Shown here: positions 46,640 to 58,834 of the stretch, in pieces
Position numbering within the stretch: the first letter of the stretch is position 1
How the letters are laid out: each line of letters opens with the position of its first letter
Assembly (NCBI GenBank): GCA_034336665.1
Contig: CM067570.1
Coordinates: forward strand, 10,562,002 to 10,626,001
DNA length: 64,000 nucleotides
Direction: 5' to 3'
Source: Luscinia megarhynchos
Lineage: Eukaryota > Chordata > Aves > Passeriformes > Turdidae
The notes under the pieces: generated by a model
What the model was told of the DNA's origin: nothing
Database searches by the model: none
Seen by the model: the letters and a program-made list of their open reading frames with translations, nothing else
Program-made: the position numbers and the translations under genes

Positions 46640-47160
46640 GTCAAGACACTGTGCTGACTTCAGACACCGCCCGTGTGAAGTTTGAGCACCTTGTTTTTCT
46701 CGCCAGGCCTCGCAAGGGGCTCGGAGCCGCAGCTGTGCTCCCGTGCTGCCCGTCCTTCCCTCGCAGGCAGCCGCAGCGCGGGAGGCACGGGCGCGCAGCC
46801 CTGGCGGCCGGGAGCCCTGCGCCTCCCAGCACCAGTCATCCCCACACAGGCCGTGCGGTTTGCTACGGGAATTACCCCTCTCTCCGCACTTCTGGCTGGC
46901 TGGGTGCGAGTCAGCTCCAGCCCGGAGGCTGCAACCCGAGCTTTGGCATGGCACAGACTAAGTGCCTCCTCGGGACTTATTAACAAACTCCCCTTTGATG
47001 CTCTCTGAAATACACTTCTGTGGCTCCTGGTCTGTATCCAGAGAGCCCGAGCTGTGGGTAGACGTGGAAAGAGCGCGAACACCTGACCTGCAGGCGCGGC
47101 TGGCAGCGCGCCACAGCGAAGGCCTCGTGTGTCTGAAGGGCAGCGCTGCTGCTGGGCTCA
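46640..47160. promoter_or_regulatory. CpG island, candidate promoter
   Basis: Roughly 520 bases with GC above about 60% and, by eye, around 27 CpGs in the 320 bases 46661-46980 alone, an observed/expected ratio near 0.8. The rest of the 64 kb is CpG-poor. The densest part is about 46700-46810 (CCGCAGCGCGGG, GGGCGCGCAG, GGCGGCCGGG). CpG islands in vertebrates mark promoters, often TATA-less and bidirectional. No convincing first coding exon is recognised on either strand, and the overlapping open frames here follow from GC content. It may start a lncRNA, an alternative 5' exon, or be an orphan island inside an intron. Confidence 0.7.
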
Positions 47161-47202
47161 TGCAGCCTGACATCTGGCTGCAAGCCCCGCAAAAGGCTGG
47201 GA

Positions 47203-47378
47203 CAGGGAGCTGGGAGAGTGAGCAGAGAGTGAGCAGAGTGAGCTGGGAGGGTGAGCTGGGAGTGTGAGCTGGGAGAGTGAGCTGGGAGAGTGAGCAGAGA
47301 GTGAGCAGAGTGAGCTGGGAGTGTGAGCTGGGAGTGTGAGCTGGGAGTGTGAGCTGGAAGAGTGAGCTGGGAGAGCAA
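47203..47378 (+). repeat. Minisatellite: 13-base GTGAGCTGGGAGT-type units, 72-base higher-order period
   Basis: The basic unit is a 13-base GTGAGCTGGGAG(T/A), alternating with shorter GTGAGCAGA(GA) variants. The block TGGGAGAGTGAGCAGAGAGTG starting at 47211 recurs at 47283, a higher-order period of 72 bases. Because 72 is a multiple of three, the minus strand stays open through the array and reads as a repeated HSQLTLPAHSAHSLLTLPA-type peptide (within 46980-47543). That frame is a by-product of the repeat, not evidence of a gene. The plus strand is purine-rich with many GGG runs. Confidence 0.92.
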
Positions 47379-47399
47379 TGCAGGAGCCTGATCCGGGAG

Positions 47400-49955
47400 A
47401 ACGAGCTGGGAATGCGGCCGCCCTGTGCGGGAGTGGCTGAGCCTGGAGCAGTTCACAGCAGGCCCTTGTGCTGTTCCTTTCCTTGGGCCCCTTGGACTGT
47501 TTGCGTGCTCATGACCCCCAGACCCTCTCCGGTGGGACGGCAAGCTCTAACGTTTCAAATGAGAGAAGGATGATGGGGGGATAACGAGAAGCAAGGGAAA
47601 GGCACCTAATACGATTTCAGAGAGCCCTCTGGCAGTCTGTCTGTGGGAGGCTGCCATGTATAATAAGGAAACGATTTGTCTGGGAATGATTCAGCATGTA
47701 AAATTCTCCCTCCCTGACCTCTTTCTAAGTCCCCAGCATGGGATTGCGGGAGGTTTCCAGCAGAGGAGAGCCGATAAGGCGCAATAGTTTTCATATGCTT
47801 GGAAGAGAGGTCAGAGTGTCCATGCTGAGGCAGCATTCTCACTGCCATGTGAGGCTCCATGGAGCCCACATTTCACTTTTACTCCATGGAAGGAGGTGGA
47901 TTTTGTCTTGCCTAGAGACACATTAGCCATCAGGGAATTTTCTTCCCAGCCACCCCTTGGGGTTGTCTTTCCCACAGCTTCTTCCTCTGCCCTGGGGACT
48001 GTGGTGAGCAAAACCCCACTAGCAGCTGCAGAGCTTCTTCCCTGCTGATTTTCACAGGGCTGCCTCCACACTCTGAGCTAGCCCACTGGTATTTTGCTGA
48101 GATTTCCTTCCCTTTTGTGAGGGACCACAGGGAGGGCTGGAGGTTGGAGCAGCTGCCCTGTGGGATCCTGGTACTGGGGGCTGGTTTTAAGCAGGGGAAA
48201 TTCCTGTGAATTTTCTGGAGCTTGTTCTAGATGTGAAGGTTGAGACATTTTTGCTTCTCAGGTGCTCTGGGAGTTCCTCCTGTCCAGCACTGTAAGGCTG
48301 ACTTGCACAAATGATTACAAAACTGCTTCTTGGCACTTGGATTTTTTAGGTTGTCAGGCTCTCCCATGAAGTGTGGGAGGGGAAGAGGAGAGACAGCAAG
48401 AAAGTAAACTCAGCCACCCTGAGTTTGCAAATGCTGACTTTTAATGTAATAGTCACCTGTGTGTACTTCTCTGTCCTTTAATATGTACCCTGACATTTGC
48501 AATCTTCTTTCATTGAAATCTTTGTCTGTTGGGTTGGGATCTTCTTTTGCTGCTTGCTTTCTGCAGTAAGTTATACTAATTCAAAAAATGTATGGAGTGA
48601 GAGCAGATCAAAATGGACAGCCCCCGTCTGCTGCCACTGTCATGTGGGGAAGGAGCAGCTGTACTTCTGAGTAGTTCCTTTCCAGAGCAGTGCAGCTATC
48701 TCCAGACCTAGTGTTGCTCCTTTCCTTTTCATTAGCTGTACATAGAGATGGCCAAGATTCCTGACCCTACAAGTTCTGGGCAGTCTAAATTCTCTGTGTG
48801 GCTGAAAGCCATGAAATACAGCGTGCCTTGGGGAGCTGGAGGGGGAGCTGAAGGGGGAGCTGAGCCTAATTCAGAGATGGGAGAAGAGACAAGATCTGCA
48901 AAGGTGGGACATTCCACTGCGGGAGAAGGCTGGACTGGGCATGCAAAGGGGTTTCAGGGTGAGAAATGAGTGACGATCAGCTCACTTCACCTGCAGCAGT
49001 GACTTATGCTTAGACCTGCTGCACTGCTGGCAGTGTAACCGGCTCAGCCTGGGGGCTGGGTTTGAAATAGTTCTGAGTGTGCAGCTCAGAAGCTGCCTGC
49101 AGGCACCACAGGCTTAGTGAATTCACAGGGTACAAAGGCAAGGTAAATGAGACACCCAGTGTTAGCCCACAGCGAGGCTGATGCTCAGCAGTGAAGGAGA
49201 TGTCAGAAGTTCAAACCAGTTCACCTTCTGGATGCATGGCTCTCCGAGTCTGTCAGAGATACCAACACAGACTGCAGGTGAAATAACTCTTTTCTCTGGT
49301 ACTGTTAGCAGACATCTCAGTTTCTGTTCTGTTTCTGGTGGGGACATTTTGGCCAGAAGCAGTTTCCAATCTGGCAAGCACAGCAAAAGTATTACAGGAA
49401 GGGAGAGAAGTCCAGATCCATGGAGGAAATATTTTTATTCTCTTTTTGTTGCTGGTTTGAAAGTAGCCCCTAAGCAAGATATGTCAGCCAGGAACTGAAT
49501 TGTTTCAAGTTCCTTCTTCATATACATCAGCTAGTAACAAGTCCACTCTGCCCTTCTGTCTCTTTTCTGATTTTGGTGGGAATTTTAGGAAAATCTGCCC
49601 GGATTTGGATTCTGGCTTGAGCTGTGCAGCTGCTAGGTCTGACAGTGGTAAAAATTGGCTTGTGGAGTGTGTGCATGCAATAAATGGTTCTTTGTGAATG
49701 TCTTCTCCCAGCTCCTAATATTCAGGGATTGGCTCTGAAATGGTAGCATTTTGCAAAAGCTTTTGCCTCTCCCTGTCTACAGTTTGCCATCACACAGCTG
49801 GATAGACTTGTTACCAATATGAATGCCAGTCCCAGCTCTGTGTTTTGTGCTTTCTCCCCCTAGCTTTCAGTACAAATGTATTGCAGTCTGTCACAGCCAG
49901 GAGCAGAGGAAAACTGGGAGTGTGGAGGAAATTTGGTGACTGTCTGTCAGTCATC
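47400..49955. other. Non-coding stretch, nothing specific seen
   Basis: Unique sequence, slightly GC-richer up to about 48100. A small three-unit GGGGGAGCTGGA-like tandem lies at about 48831-48862. Open frames show no domain. Confidence 0.55.
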
Positions 49956-49961
49956 ATCTTC

Positions 49962-50110
49962 CTTGCTCTGCTGTTCACTTTTGCTGTGTAGAACAAATCA
50001 CATAACCTTTCCGTGTCTCAGTTCATTCCTGTATAATGAGGACAAATATTAATTTGTCTCCTAGTGACAGAGGTTGCGTTCTTAGTCACAAAGTGCTTTG
50101 GTAATCGCAG
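49962..50110 (+). repeat. MIR-like SINE, plus strand (core and tail)
   Basis: GCTGTGTAGAACAAATCACATAACCTTTCCGTGTCTCAGTTCATTCCTGTATAATGAGGACAAATATTAATTTGTCTCCTAG corresponds to the MIR core GCTGTGTGACCTTGGGCAAGTCACTTAACCTCTC-GTGCCTCAGTTTCCTCATCTGTAAAATGAGGATAATA, and GTTGCGTTCTTAGTCACAAAGTGCTTTG to the LINE-related tail (GTAAAGCGCTTTGAG). The core and tail are in order; the tRNA head is lost. Confidence 0.83.
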
Positions 50111-50114
50111 GTAT

Positions 50115-51125
50115 TCTGTCAGTGCCATGTATTGTTATCCAGCCATCTGAATGATCGGTGTTTCCTGACATCTGGCCACATGGAGCTGGGTTTTTGTGGT
50201 ACTGCATGACCAACTTCCTGCTGTGCCCAGGTGCTGAGTATGTGACAACCAAGAAACAGTGGGTCTGGATGTGGCCTCTTGGTCTGTGCTGCTGCTTTTT
50301 AGCCTGGTGCATTGGTAGCCATGGAGCTGTTCTGGCAAGGACAATGTGTAGCTCCATGGGGAGAAAAGAGGACATACAGATCCCTCTTTCTCTTCCCATC
50401 ACCCAGACTCAACCTTTTGTCATCACCTGCTCTGTGAATTCCTGTGAATTCCCTGGTGTTCAGCCATGGCTTGTGATGAGATGGTCAGCAAACTCATCTG
50501 CTCAGGCTCTGATGGTGGGGGGCTTGCTCGGTGGTAAATAAATGTGCACTTCATTAGCTCTTTCACCATGACTTCCAGCAGTCTGTAAGTGTCACACCAG
50601 TGCTTTCGTCATTATCTTTTCCCACTTTACTGTTGAATTAATTCTTTCAGACCTTTTCCCAGAGGAGCTGCTGTTCACTCACTGATATGTAAGGATTTCT
50701 TATACCCTGGCTTTTTCTGGTTTTCATACCTGGGATATTGTTTCCTATCTTGCCCTGCCTTCCCTAGACATTTAACTCTTTGCATTTATTTTATAGTCCC
50801 TGTCTGATATTCTCTCTCTGCATTTTGTCTCACCAGTCTTCTTTTTTAGCTTTTCTAGTCTTACTCTTTTATACTGGAATTTGAGTATTCTTAAGTCATT
50901 CTGTAAAGTTCTGCAGAGCACTATCTCCCAGAAGCAACATCCTAGGTGCTGGCTAAAAAATATTCCCAGAAGTCTTTAATTCTTCTCTCTAAATACAAGT
51001 TTTGGTCGTTTCTGTAAAACATGGTTGCAGTGCTACAGAAGCTCTTGGTTGCGTTTATGTTGAGAAGCCCAGGACTCTTCCACATGGACATCTGTGCAGT
51101 CACAAGGGAAAGACTTTGTTTTAAT
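50115..51125. other. Non-coding stretch, nothing specific seen
   Basis: Pyrimidine-rich text at about 50560-50880 could be an unrecognised old LINE fragment, but no landmark was found. The 127-codon frame at 50158-50541 has no recognisable domain. Confidence 0.5.
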
Positions 51126-51131
51126 CCTTCT

Positions 51132-51258
51132 AAGAGCCTTACAGAAGGTAATCTTTGCAAGAACTCCAGGAACTGGGGTCTTGCACAGGTGGGAAATTTG
51201 GCACACTGCTTAACTGGGGTCACAGGAGGAAATCAAAAGCAGAACTGAGATTGGGATT
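51132..51258 (-). repeat. MIR-like SINE relic, minus strand
   Basis: GCCTTACAGAAGGTAATC, GTGGGAAATTTGGCACACTGCTTAACTGGGGTCACAGGAGGAAATC and AAGCAGAACTGAGATTGGGA on the plus strand follow the antisense of MIR: tail (GCTTTACAAAGGTAA), core (GGGGAAACTGAGGCACAG, TTAACTGACTTGCCCAAGGTCACACAGGAAGTC, GGCAGAACTGAGATTAGAAC). A short piece between TTAACTG and GGTCACA is deleted. Confidence 0.62.
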
Positions 51259-51264
51259 TTTGCA

Positions 51265-54200
51265 CTGCTGCCTCCAGATATGTTGTTAGAATGTCTTCAG
51301 CAGGTTTTCTGCTGCCTCAGTGCATGCACAACACTTACCCTCTACCACGTGCAATGCAAACTGCCATCAGGCATGGAGAGTTGACACATTTTGAGCAGTA
51401 GGACTGAGGTGCAGCTTTGGAAGAAGCATGGATTTATGATGACACATAGTACATATTATGATATATGACATGTAGGATACATTTTGTGAAATGTCCCTTA
51501 GTTGACTAAAAAAAAAAAAAATCAATTACTTGCATCCAAGATTCCTCCTTGAAAGGATTTCTATCTACAAATGGCCAAACAGCATGAAAGTTAATTGCTC
51601 TAATGTAGCAAGCCATTTGCCCTCATACCCCATTGTTGATCTGAAGAATAGTGGCTTTGCACAGGGTGGGAAATCTGCATGGGCCATTTTTAGCACTGAC
51701 TTGTCAGGCTGTGTGCAGGCTTGTTCCCATGGGTTTTTCTGGGCTTTACATCTCTGCAGCACTACCACAGTGCAGCAGCAAACCAGGGCTGGCTCTGCCC
51801 TTGGCTGCAGGAGCGAGTTACGTTCCCTCCCCAACACAGATCTTCTCCCTTCTCTGCTGCTCAGGATACGTGAGGGTATCTCGAGTGCTGCAGTGCTGTG
51901 GCTGAACAGGCATTCCTTCTTGTTCCAGAGCAGACCTGGGACTTGGGCTAGTCTGCTTTCAGTCACCTTGGCTATGTCCGATCGTTACTGCAGTGAGTTG
52001 CTCTGACCTACCTGTGCACCAGTGGTCCCAAGCTGCTGGTTTGTACACAAGGAGCTGGGATGTTGCTGTTTGCTGAATATTGTCTTTTCAGTCTTGCTGC
52101 AGAGTGAGCAAACCAGACTATAGATTATCTGACCACATGGCATGTGGATTATTGCTTTTTAGTCATAAATAAAACAAAGCAGAGAAATTGAGATGTGATG
52201 TAGAGCATGAACACGCAGCCAATCTGGATGTTTGGCCTTTCCAGTACCTGCAGAACATAAAGGATTAGTTATTCTTGCAGTAGCATGATTAGGTGCTATG
52301 AACGCTAATGATCCAAAAAGCTCAGTTTTAGCTTACGTGAGAATTGTGTCCAACTTTTTCATGCCTGTTAACTTTGCAGACAGCAGAGTTCCTACAGGAG
52401 CCAGAGATCCAGGCAACTCCATGAAAACTTACTGCAAATGCACGTAGTGTCTGACTAGACCTGTGGTCCGTGGTGGGGAGTTAGACAAGGTGAGACTGTA
52501 AAAGGCTGTAATTGTACACAGGAGATGACTGTGATTGCTTTGAATGTGCAGCCATTGTCAGGAACACAGAGGGAAAAGCACTGCCTATTTGAGCACTCTT
52601 ATCTCAAACTTCTGGCTAAGTGAAGTCAGGAAATGATTGGAGGGTGCTGTTGTTGTATGTGCATTTTCACCCCTGGGATTTGAAGAAATTTGGGATTTTG
52701 TGCTGCCTTTGGCATGGCTTTGCTAACCTTTGCCAAGTTTCATTAATCAGCAGCCAGGGGTTACATGAAGGGTATAGTGTCTACACGATGGGAATTCAAG
52801 GACCACAAGGAGAGGTTTCAGTAAAGTTTTTTTAAAGGCACTTCAAAGTTTTAAAATTATTTTTGTCTCCTGAAACATAACTGCCATCCTTTAACTATTA
52901 ACAATGGCAGTAGAGCTTCACATATTAGCAGCATGCTGGGATCCATGAGAGTGTTAGACTGGCTTGCTGTTATATGAAAAATGTCATATCTTGCAGCATC
53001 TCAGCTCTTGATTTTTGTCTGGCTTTTAGTACTTGGAATTTGATGCTGTCATATTATCAAAGGGGAAAATGTCTCAAATTAGAGCCTGCTTTAAACAGAT
53101 GCTTTGCAGTCTCAGATAAGTACAATTTGTAGACATAACTCAGAGAAATTTGTATTTCCAAATTTCTGGGATCCACCTAAACTGCTGAATTTTTACTCCA
53201 GCTTCCCATTACCCTGTGAAGAGTTCTTTTCCTTTTGAGGCATTCCCCTCGATTTGCTGTTATCCCTGAGACTCTGGTGTTTTCTGTGCTGAACAGCAGC
53301 ACTATCTCCTGGTCTTTGAGTCTCTTAGGCCTTGCTGTTCCCAGTTGTGTGACGGTGTTGCACTTCATACTTCTCTCTATGTTGACAGAAAGCCTTAATT
53401 ATGGCATATTCAATGGAACAATATGTAGAACGTGGGCTAAACTCTGGGATATTTTTAGTCTTTGTTGGCCTTGTCATGGCCCTTGCTGTATTTCTCTGGG
53501 AAACAGTTGCTGAGTAGCATCATTTAGTTTGTCCCACATAACTCCAGGCTCTTGGAAAGCCAGTTTCCTGCCAGGCTTGAGACTTCTGCGATGGCTGTTT
53601 TCCCAGTGGGGATGTGCCCATTTTAGCATATAAGACCTCATGCCTTATTAATGTTTTGATGAGTCTTTAGGGTGGAAAGGCAATCTCAGAATTAAGTGTT
53701 GTATTTGGGGGGGAGTAAATCCCCAAGGTCATGAGTTGGCTAAGTTATGTGTAGCCAACATCTGTATCCCCAAGCTCCTTTGCAGAGCAATTGGATCACT
53801 GGATGACTACTGTGGGTGGTTCCTGATGCACAGATACTCCCCTGGAAATGAGGGTAGATGAACCTGGGACCAGAGAGTGGCTCCACTGTCTGCCCAGCCC
53901 TGACCTGTTTCACAGCAGAGTAGGCAGAAGGGCAGATAAGCTTGTGCTGCCTCCAGCTCTGTGCAAAACCTCCCCTTTAGCTCAAACCTGAGTCTGATGG
54001 CTGTGCACCGAGATCTCTGGCTCTAAGCTGTTGTGCTTAAGTGCAGACACATGTTCTGCTCTGCCCATTGCCTCAAGCAAATGGTTGAGGCAGACATCTG
54101 GGGATGGTGATGTCTTGAACTGCTGTAAAATGGTTTGCTAGGGCTCTTCTGGTTTTTGAACCTATGGTATTTTCACCTTTGCAATCTCCTCTTTCTTGCC

Positions 54201-55285
54201 CCAAACACTAAAAGCTGCTTCTTTGTTTTTTCCTTTTTTTTTTTCCTTTTTAAAAAATTTTGTTGTAGTGAGAAACCTGTGTAACAACACGGCTCCAGGA
54301 ACTGCAGCTTTATGAAGAAGAAAAAGTTATGAGAGATCGTAAAAAATCATGCTCTATTATATTACATAAAAATTAAATGATACCATACTTCAGAGACAGA
54401 GAAGCACTTTTATTAGCTGAGAAAACACACATGAAATTTGAGTTTTACATGCAACACCACACAGGGTGGGTAGCAGGATTGGGTGCAGAACAGACCTCTT
54501 CCATGTCTTAACACAGAGAAGGGTAAAAGAGAGCAGCTGAAGATCCTGAACATGGAATTCTTCCTCTGCTGGTCAAAGAATTACACTGAGAATTAGAGCA
54601 ATTTATTTTCTGCAGTCATTACACTTGCTTAGCAAAAGAAGACCTTTATATATTCTAGTTTAAAACTAATTGTCCAATTTTAAAACTGCTAGGAATCCAA
54701 GGCGTGAATTTTAAGACAGAGGTTTTTGGAGAAAACACTGCTAGTCCCAAATTGAACCAAGACTTAGATTAATCACAATCTTCTGTGAAATAGAAGGCAT
54801 TTGAGAATCCATCTAGTTCATGGGAAAGTGATCTTGGAAGAGCAACAAATAAATAATGTGACCTTTTGACTCTGCTAGCCCTGGAGCTGTGGTAAGTTTG
54901 CAATCAGGCACTTGGTTCCAGACAGGAATTTTCATTGCTGCCGTGAAGTAAATCACCATGAGGAGGAGGCCTCTTTGGGCCTGTCTGCATGGAGATATTT
55001 TCAGAGCTCTAATTCTCTGTGGGTGCCCCCTCCATCAGTGACAATGTAAATGAAAGCTGAATGGTTGACCTGCTCAGGAAGCCTGAAATATTGGTGTCTT
55101 AAACCACCCTAGTTAAGGCAATATCAGAAATGCCAGCTTTATCTCTGCTGTGGTCTGCAGTGGGCTTTGACTAAATCCCATCAGTATGGGTTGGACTTAT
55201 CCCCGGGGCAGATTTAGTGAGGGAACAAAGGGTAATGTAGTGCCTTTCCATAGCATCATCTTGATGTGGCACTTGTAGGACACAT
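51265..55285. other. Non-coding stretch, nothing specific seen
   Basis: Unique sequence. A 14-base A run lies at 51508-51521 and a pyrimidine tract at about 54221-54251. The 158-codon frame at 51530-52006 overlaps a 133-codon frame on the other strand, and neither resembles a known protein. Confidence 0.55.
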
Positions 55286-55289
55286 TCAG

Positions 55290-55470
55290 TTTGCCATTCA
55301 TGTGCACATATCTTTAGTAGTTCAAAGAAGCTGAATTAATGATGGCAAATAAAATAACTTTTTTCATGACTATTAATTCAATAATCCTTACAAACAAATA
55401 GTTATTAAACCTTATGTTCAGGAAAGGTAATTTCTCTGAAATTAACGTGGCTGAATTTTGTTTGTTTGTT
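55290..55470. promoter_or_regulatory. AT-rich candidate regulatory element
   Basis: Contains GAATTAATGATGGCAAAT near 55333, ATGACTATTAATTCAATAATCC near 55366-55387, AATAGTTATTAAACC near 55397 and GAAATTAACGTGG near 55438. Several homeodomain-type ATTA cores lie within about 110 bases of unique sequence. This is a weak, motif-only call. Confidence 0.2.
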
Positions 55471-55479
55471 TTCTGTAGC

Positions 55480-58400
55480 CAGGCAGAGCTGTGTCTTCCT
55501 CAGTTCACATTTCAGCCTTTCCTGGAGCTATATCCTCTCCAGAGCCCGAGTTCATGAAATTTGTGAGAACTTACTTATCCTGGAAGCCTCTGATCTGTTC
55601 TGGATAAAAGCTGGTCCGTGAGTTCTCAAGTTAGTAGGAAGAAGAGAAAGTCATACTGCATGTTTGGTCTCATTTCCTTAGGAAGCAGGAACAGCACTCA
55701 CTTTTGTGTAACTATAGAAGCCAGTGTTTTAAGGAAATGACCAGCCAGTGCAAGATTTGGAATAAAATTGAACATTGACAACGATGGTTTCTCCTGATGG
55801 GTCATCATGCACAAGGATATAAAAAGGCCTGATTACCTGAGGCTGCTTGAGACAGTCCAACCAGGCTGAATGTTTTGTTCTGCTTGTTTCCCATGATTTC
55901 TGTTGAGACACACCTGGATTGCCATGTCAGGAGAGAAAGAGGAGTTTGTGCTCTGTGCAGTTGTTAGCAGGTTGTCTGAGGAAAATATGGGGAATACAGC
56001 TTTTCTCAGCATTATGGCTCCTGTTGGGGGACCAACAGGCTCCTTTAGTGATATCCTTCACTGGTACAGCTACATGAGCAGGCATCTGTAGCAAATGCTC
56101 TGCTTGTCTTTGTGGGCTTTGTCAGCTCTGTCCCTACCCTCAGTACAAGTCAAACATGCTGAGATCCATTAGAATGAGTCCTTTTTATCAAATGTTTCAA
56201 AACCAGTGCTCTCACTGCTATCATCCCTAAAAATCTATTAAGCAACAGTTCCTAGGACTCAGCTTCCAAATAGTAGAAACCTCTAGAAAAGTACCATGGC
56301 CTCTGCTATTGGCTGTAGAAACCTCCTCTCCTGTCCCAGCATACGTGCTCAATCTGAACCCGTCAAATGCTGAAGAAACAATAGCTATAAACTCCTCTGA
56401 AATACTTCCTTTTCCTCTCTCCATCCTCTCCCATCTGCTCTTTTCTTGCGTTTCTCTTCTTTTGGTGATGATAAAGACCCCTATATTCATTCTGTGGATT
56501 ACCTCCTCCTCAGGCAGCAAGTGAAAAGTACAAATGGCATTTGATGCAAATCAAAGTCAGATTCTGCTAGGTTCTCCCTGCCCTGTTTTCCATGCTCTAG
56601 GCATTAGTATAATAAAGGAGAAGGCAATGATTGTTATTTAATTTACATTCTTTAAGGCAGATGACCTGTGAGGGATGGGAAAAGACTGGTCAGTGTGGCA
56701 ATGTGTGAATGTCTTAAGTCTGGACTGAGGCTGATTTTTCATGAACAAAGGCAAAGACAGGAATGTACCCTCTGCCTTCTTTCTGCATCCTCACCTGCCA
56801 TACCCTCCCTTGTCGCCTCTTTGTGGGCAGTGACTCATGGACTCACCAAGAACATGGGCAGCTGCAGATGATTCTGGGTCCAGGAATGGTGATGACAACT
56901 GTGGCACTGTTCCACCACCAGCTGAGAGACACTCCTGTAACTGGCCAGAGAGATCCTATGGCTGACAGCTGTGCCAGGGTTTTTCTTGTACTATGCACAA
57001 AAAAAGCCAAACTAGAAGAGCTGGGTTAGCCTGACCTGTCCCTGTGTACAGGGGAGTAGAGTCTAATTCCCCACTGTGTTGTCCACAGTATTTCCTCCTA
57101 CACTGATTCATTTCACCATGACAGAGTGAAGGGAAGCAACAAGCTTGGTTCTGCCCCTTGTTTTCCCTATAGAGTGGCTGCACACAGCCTGATGCTTAAC
57201 GTTTCTTGCAGTGAAGTGGATACAGCTTTTCTCTGGCAAGACTGAGGGAACTAGAACTGCCTGTGCCACAATTTGTTCCCTGGATTCTGCTCACTGGGAA
57301 GGCCGGTGCCAGCCTTTATCAGAGCGCATGATGCCTTACAATCAAGATGTAAGTGATTGCACCATTAGGATTTTTTTCCAAGTCAAAAATGGCCCTCCAG
57401 TGACGTAAAATTTTTCATCCTTGATCCTACTGTGATGGGTGTATCGTAGTTCTTCTGCTCCCCCAGCACATCTTCCATTTTATAGACAAAGGTCCATCAA
57501 TTCATTCGTTTACCATGTTTTCTGTCTTTTAAATACTCCTTAAACTTTCATCACTTGGAAAACATTTAATTGCCCTAAGCCTGCAACATGGTTTTAAGTC
57601 TGGTTTGTTGAGGCTTTGAGGCCAGACAACTTCATTAACAACAGTGGCTTGCTTTGCAGATAAATCCTCTTTCTCAGAGAACTTCTTTCCTAAAGAGTTT
57701 CACAGCTGATTATGGACACAACTCATCAGAAAAAGTTACTGATACTCTGCTTGGCAAGGCCTGAGTCATTATCCAGTTAATGCTGTGGCACTGTGCATTT
57801 CCAGCTGTGTTGCACTGACACACCGACCGCAGCAGCTGTTGCAGAGCTCATCAAATGGCTGTTGAGCATCATCCTTGATTTGTCATAAACCTAAAGGTTT
57901 CTCTGGGGAGTGAATGTTATCTCCTGCTACAGCCTGGCTACACTACAGTGATGCTCCAGCTCTGTTGTTATCATACATACACTGCTTGTTTGAATTCTTT
58001 CCCTCTCCCCTTTGCTTTCATTATTTTTCCTGTTTGTTGGGATAGCTGGGGTAGGATTATTCATAGCCTTATGCTTCTGACTAGTCTGAAAATGCAGTCT
58101 GGCGTATGCTTAGGGCTACCTGGCTTCATGTCTTCCTAACTAGCTGGATTTATATTTTAAAAAAAATTCAGATGCCTAATGAAGAGGAACAGAACAGTTT
58201 GTGAGCTGCTCAGGTATATTGTCCTTACAAAGAAGAATTGAGTTTTAGGTGTAAGTTATGGTATGGAAAAAAGTTATGTTTTATGTAGGATTTTAATATT
58301 TGCACTTATTCTGAGTAGGATCAAACACAGAAAATTTCAAAACTGGAAAGGAAATTCTGAGGTGAGGGAGGAAGCTTTGTATGGAGTTCACAGAAATGCT

Positions 58401-58750
58401 TGTTTTAAGGAATGTTTATCTTCAGATGCATAATACAGAACATGAAGAAGCAAAACCTTATTTCAGGATGTTTTATGCTTCTTAAAGTTTTTCCATGTTT
58501 TATTTTCCCCTTTTCCTAACTTTCCCAGTTTTCTTCCTTTTTTTGCCTTTAAGACACAATTTTAGCAGAACTGATATGATACCACAAATTGTTTTGGCTC
58601 AAGGAAAAAAGGTTTCCAAAGATTTTCTGACCCACTTCAGTCTTACTGCTTCTGGAAAACCCTATTTCAGTACTCATGCTTCCTAGACACTTGAAAAATC
58701 GATCCCATTTTCTGCTGCAAAAGGTGTTTTGCAGATGCAAGAGATCACAG
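55480..58750. other. Non-coding stretch, nothing specific seen
   Basis: Unique sequence. A pyrimidine-rich tract lies at about 56405-56463. No gene is recognised. Confidence 0.6.
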
Positions 58751-58754
58751 TTAA

Positions 58755-58830
58755 GTTTCTGATCCTGGTGGCCAGATTACTTAAACTCTCTGTGCTTCAC
58801 AAATTTTGTAGTATTATGTGAACAACAGTA
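58755..58830 (+). repeat. Possible MIR-like SINE core fragment, plus strand
   Basis: CCAGATTACTTAAACTCTCTGTGCTTCACAAATTTTGTAGTATTATGTGAACAACAG resembles the MIR core GCAAGTCACTTAACCTCTCTGTGCCTCAGTTTTC-GTAAAAT. Only about 60 bases are alignable and the head is not seen. Confidence 0.5.
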
Positions 58831-58834
58831 AAAG

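Noticed and set aside
46477..47543. Cluster of open frames of 100-187 codons on both strands
   Set aside because: Explained by high GC in the CpG island (few stop codons) and by the 72-base repeat period. Frames on both strands overlap and none looks like a known protein.
51530..52006. 158-codon plus-strand frame
   Set aside because: An opposing 133-codon frame overlaps it; composition looks non-coding.
53735..53759. Perfect 8-base inverted repeat GTTGGCTA / TAGCCAAC with a 9-base loop
   Set aside because: Inverted repeats of this size are expected tens of times by chance in 64 kb, and there is no terminator-like or RNA context.
54221..54270. Pyrimidine tract followed by TTGTAG resembling a splice acceptor
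   Set aside because: No open frame or matching donor follows that would support an exon.
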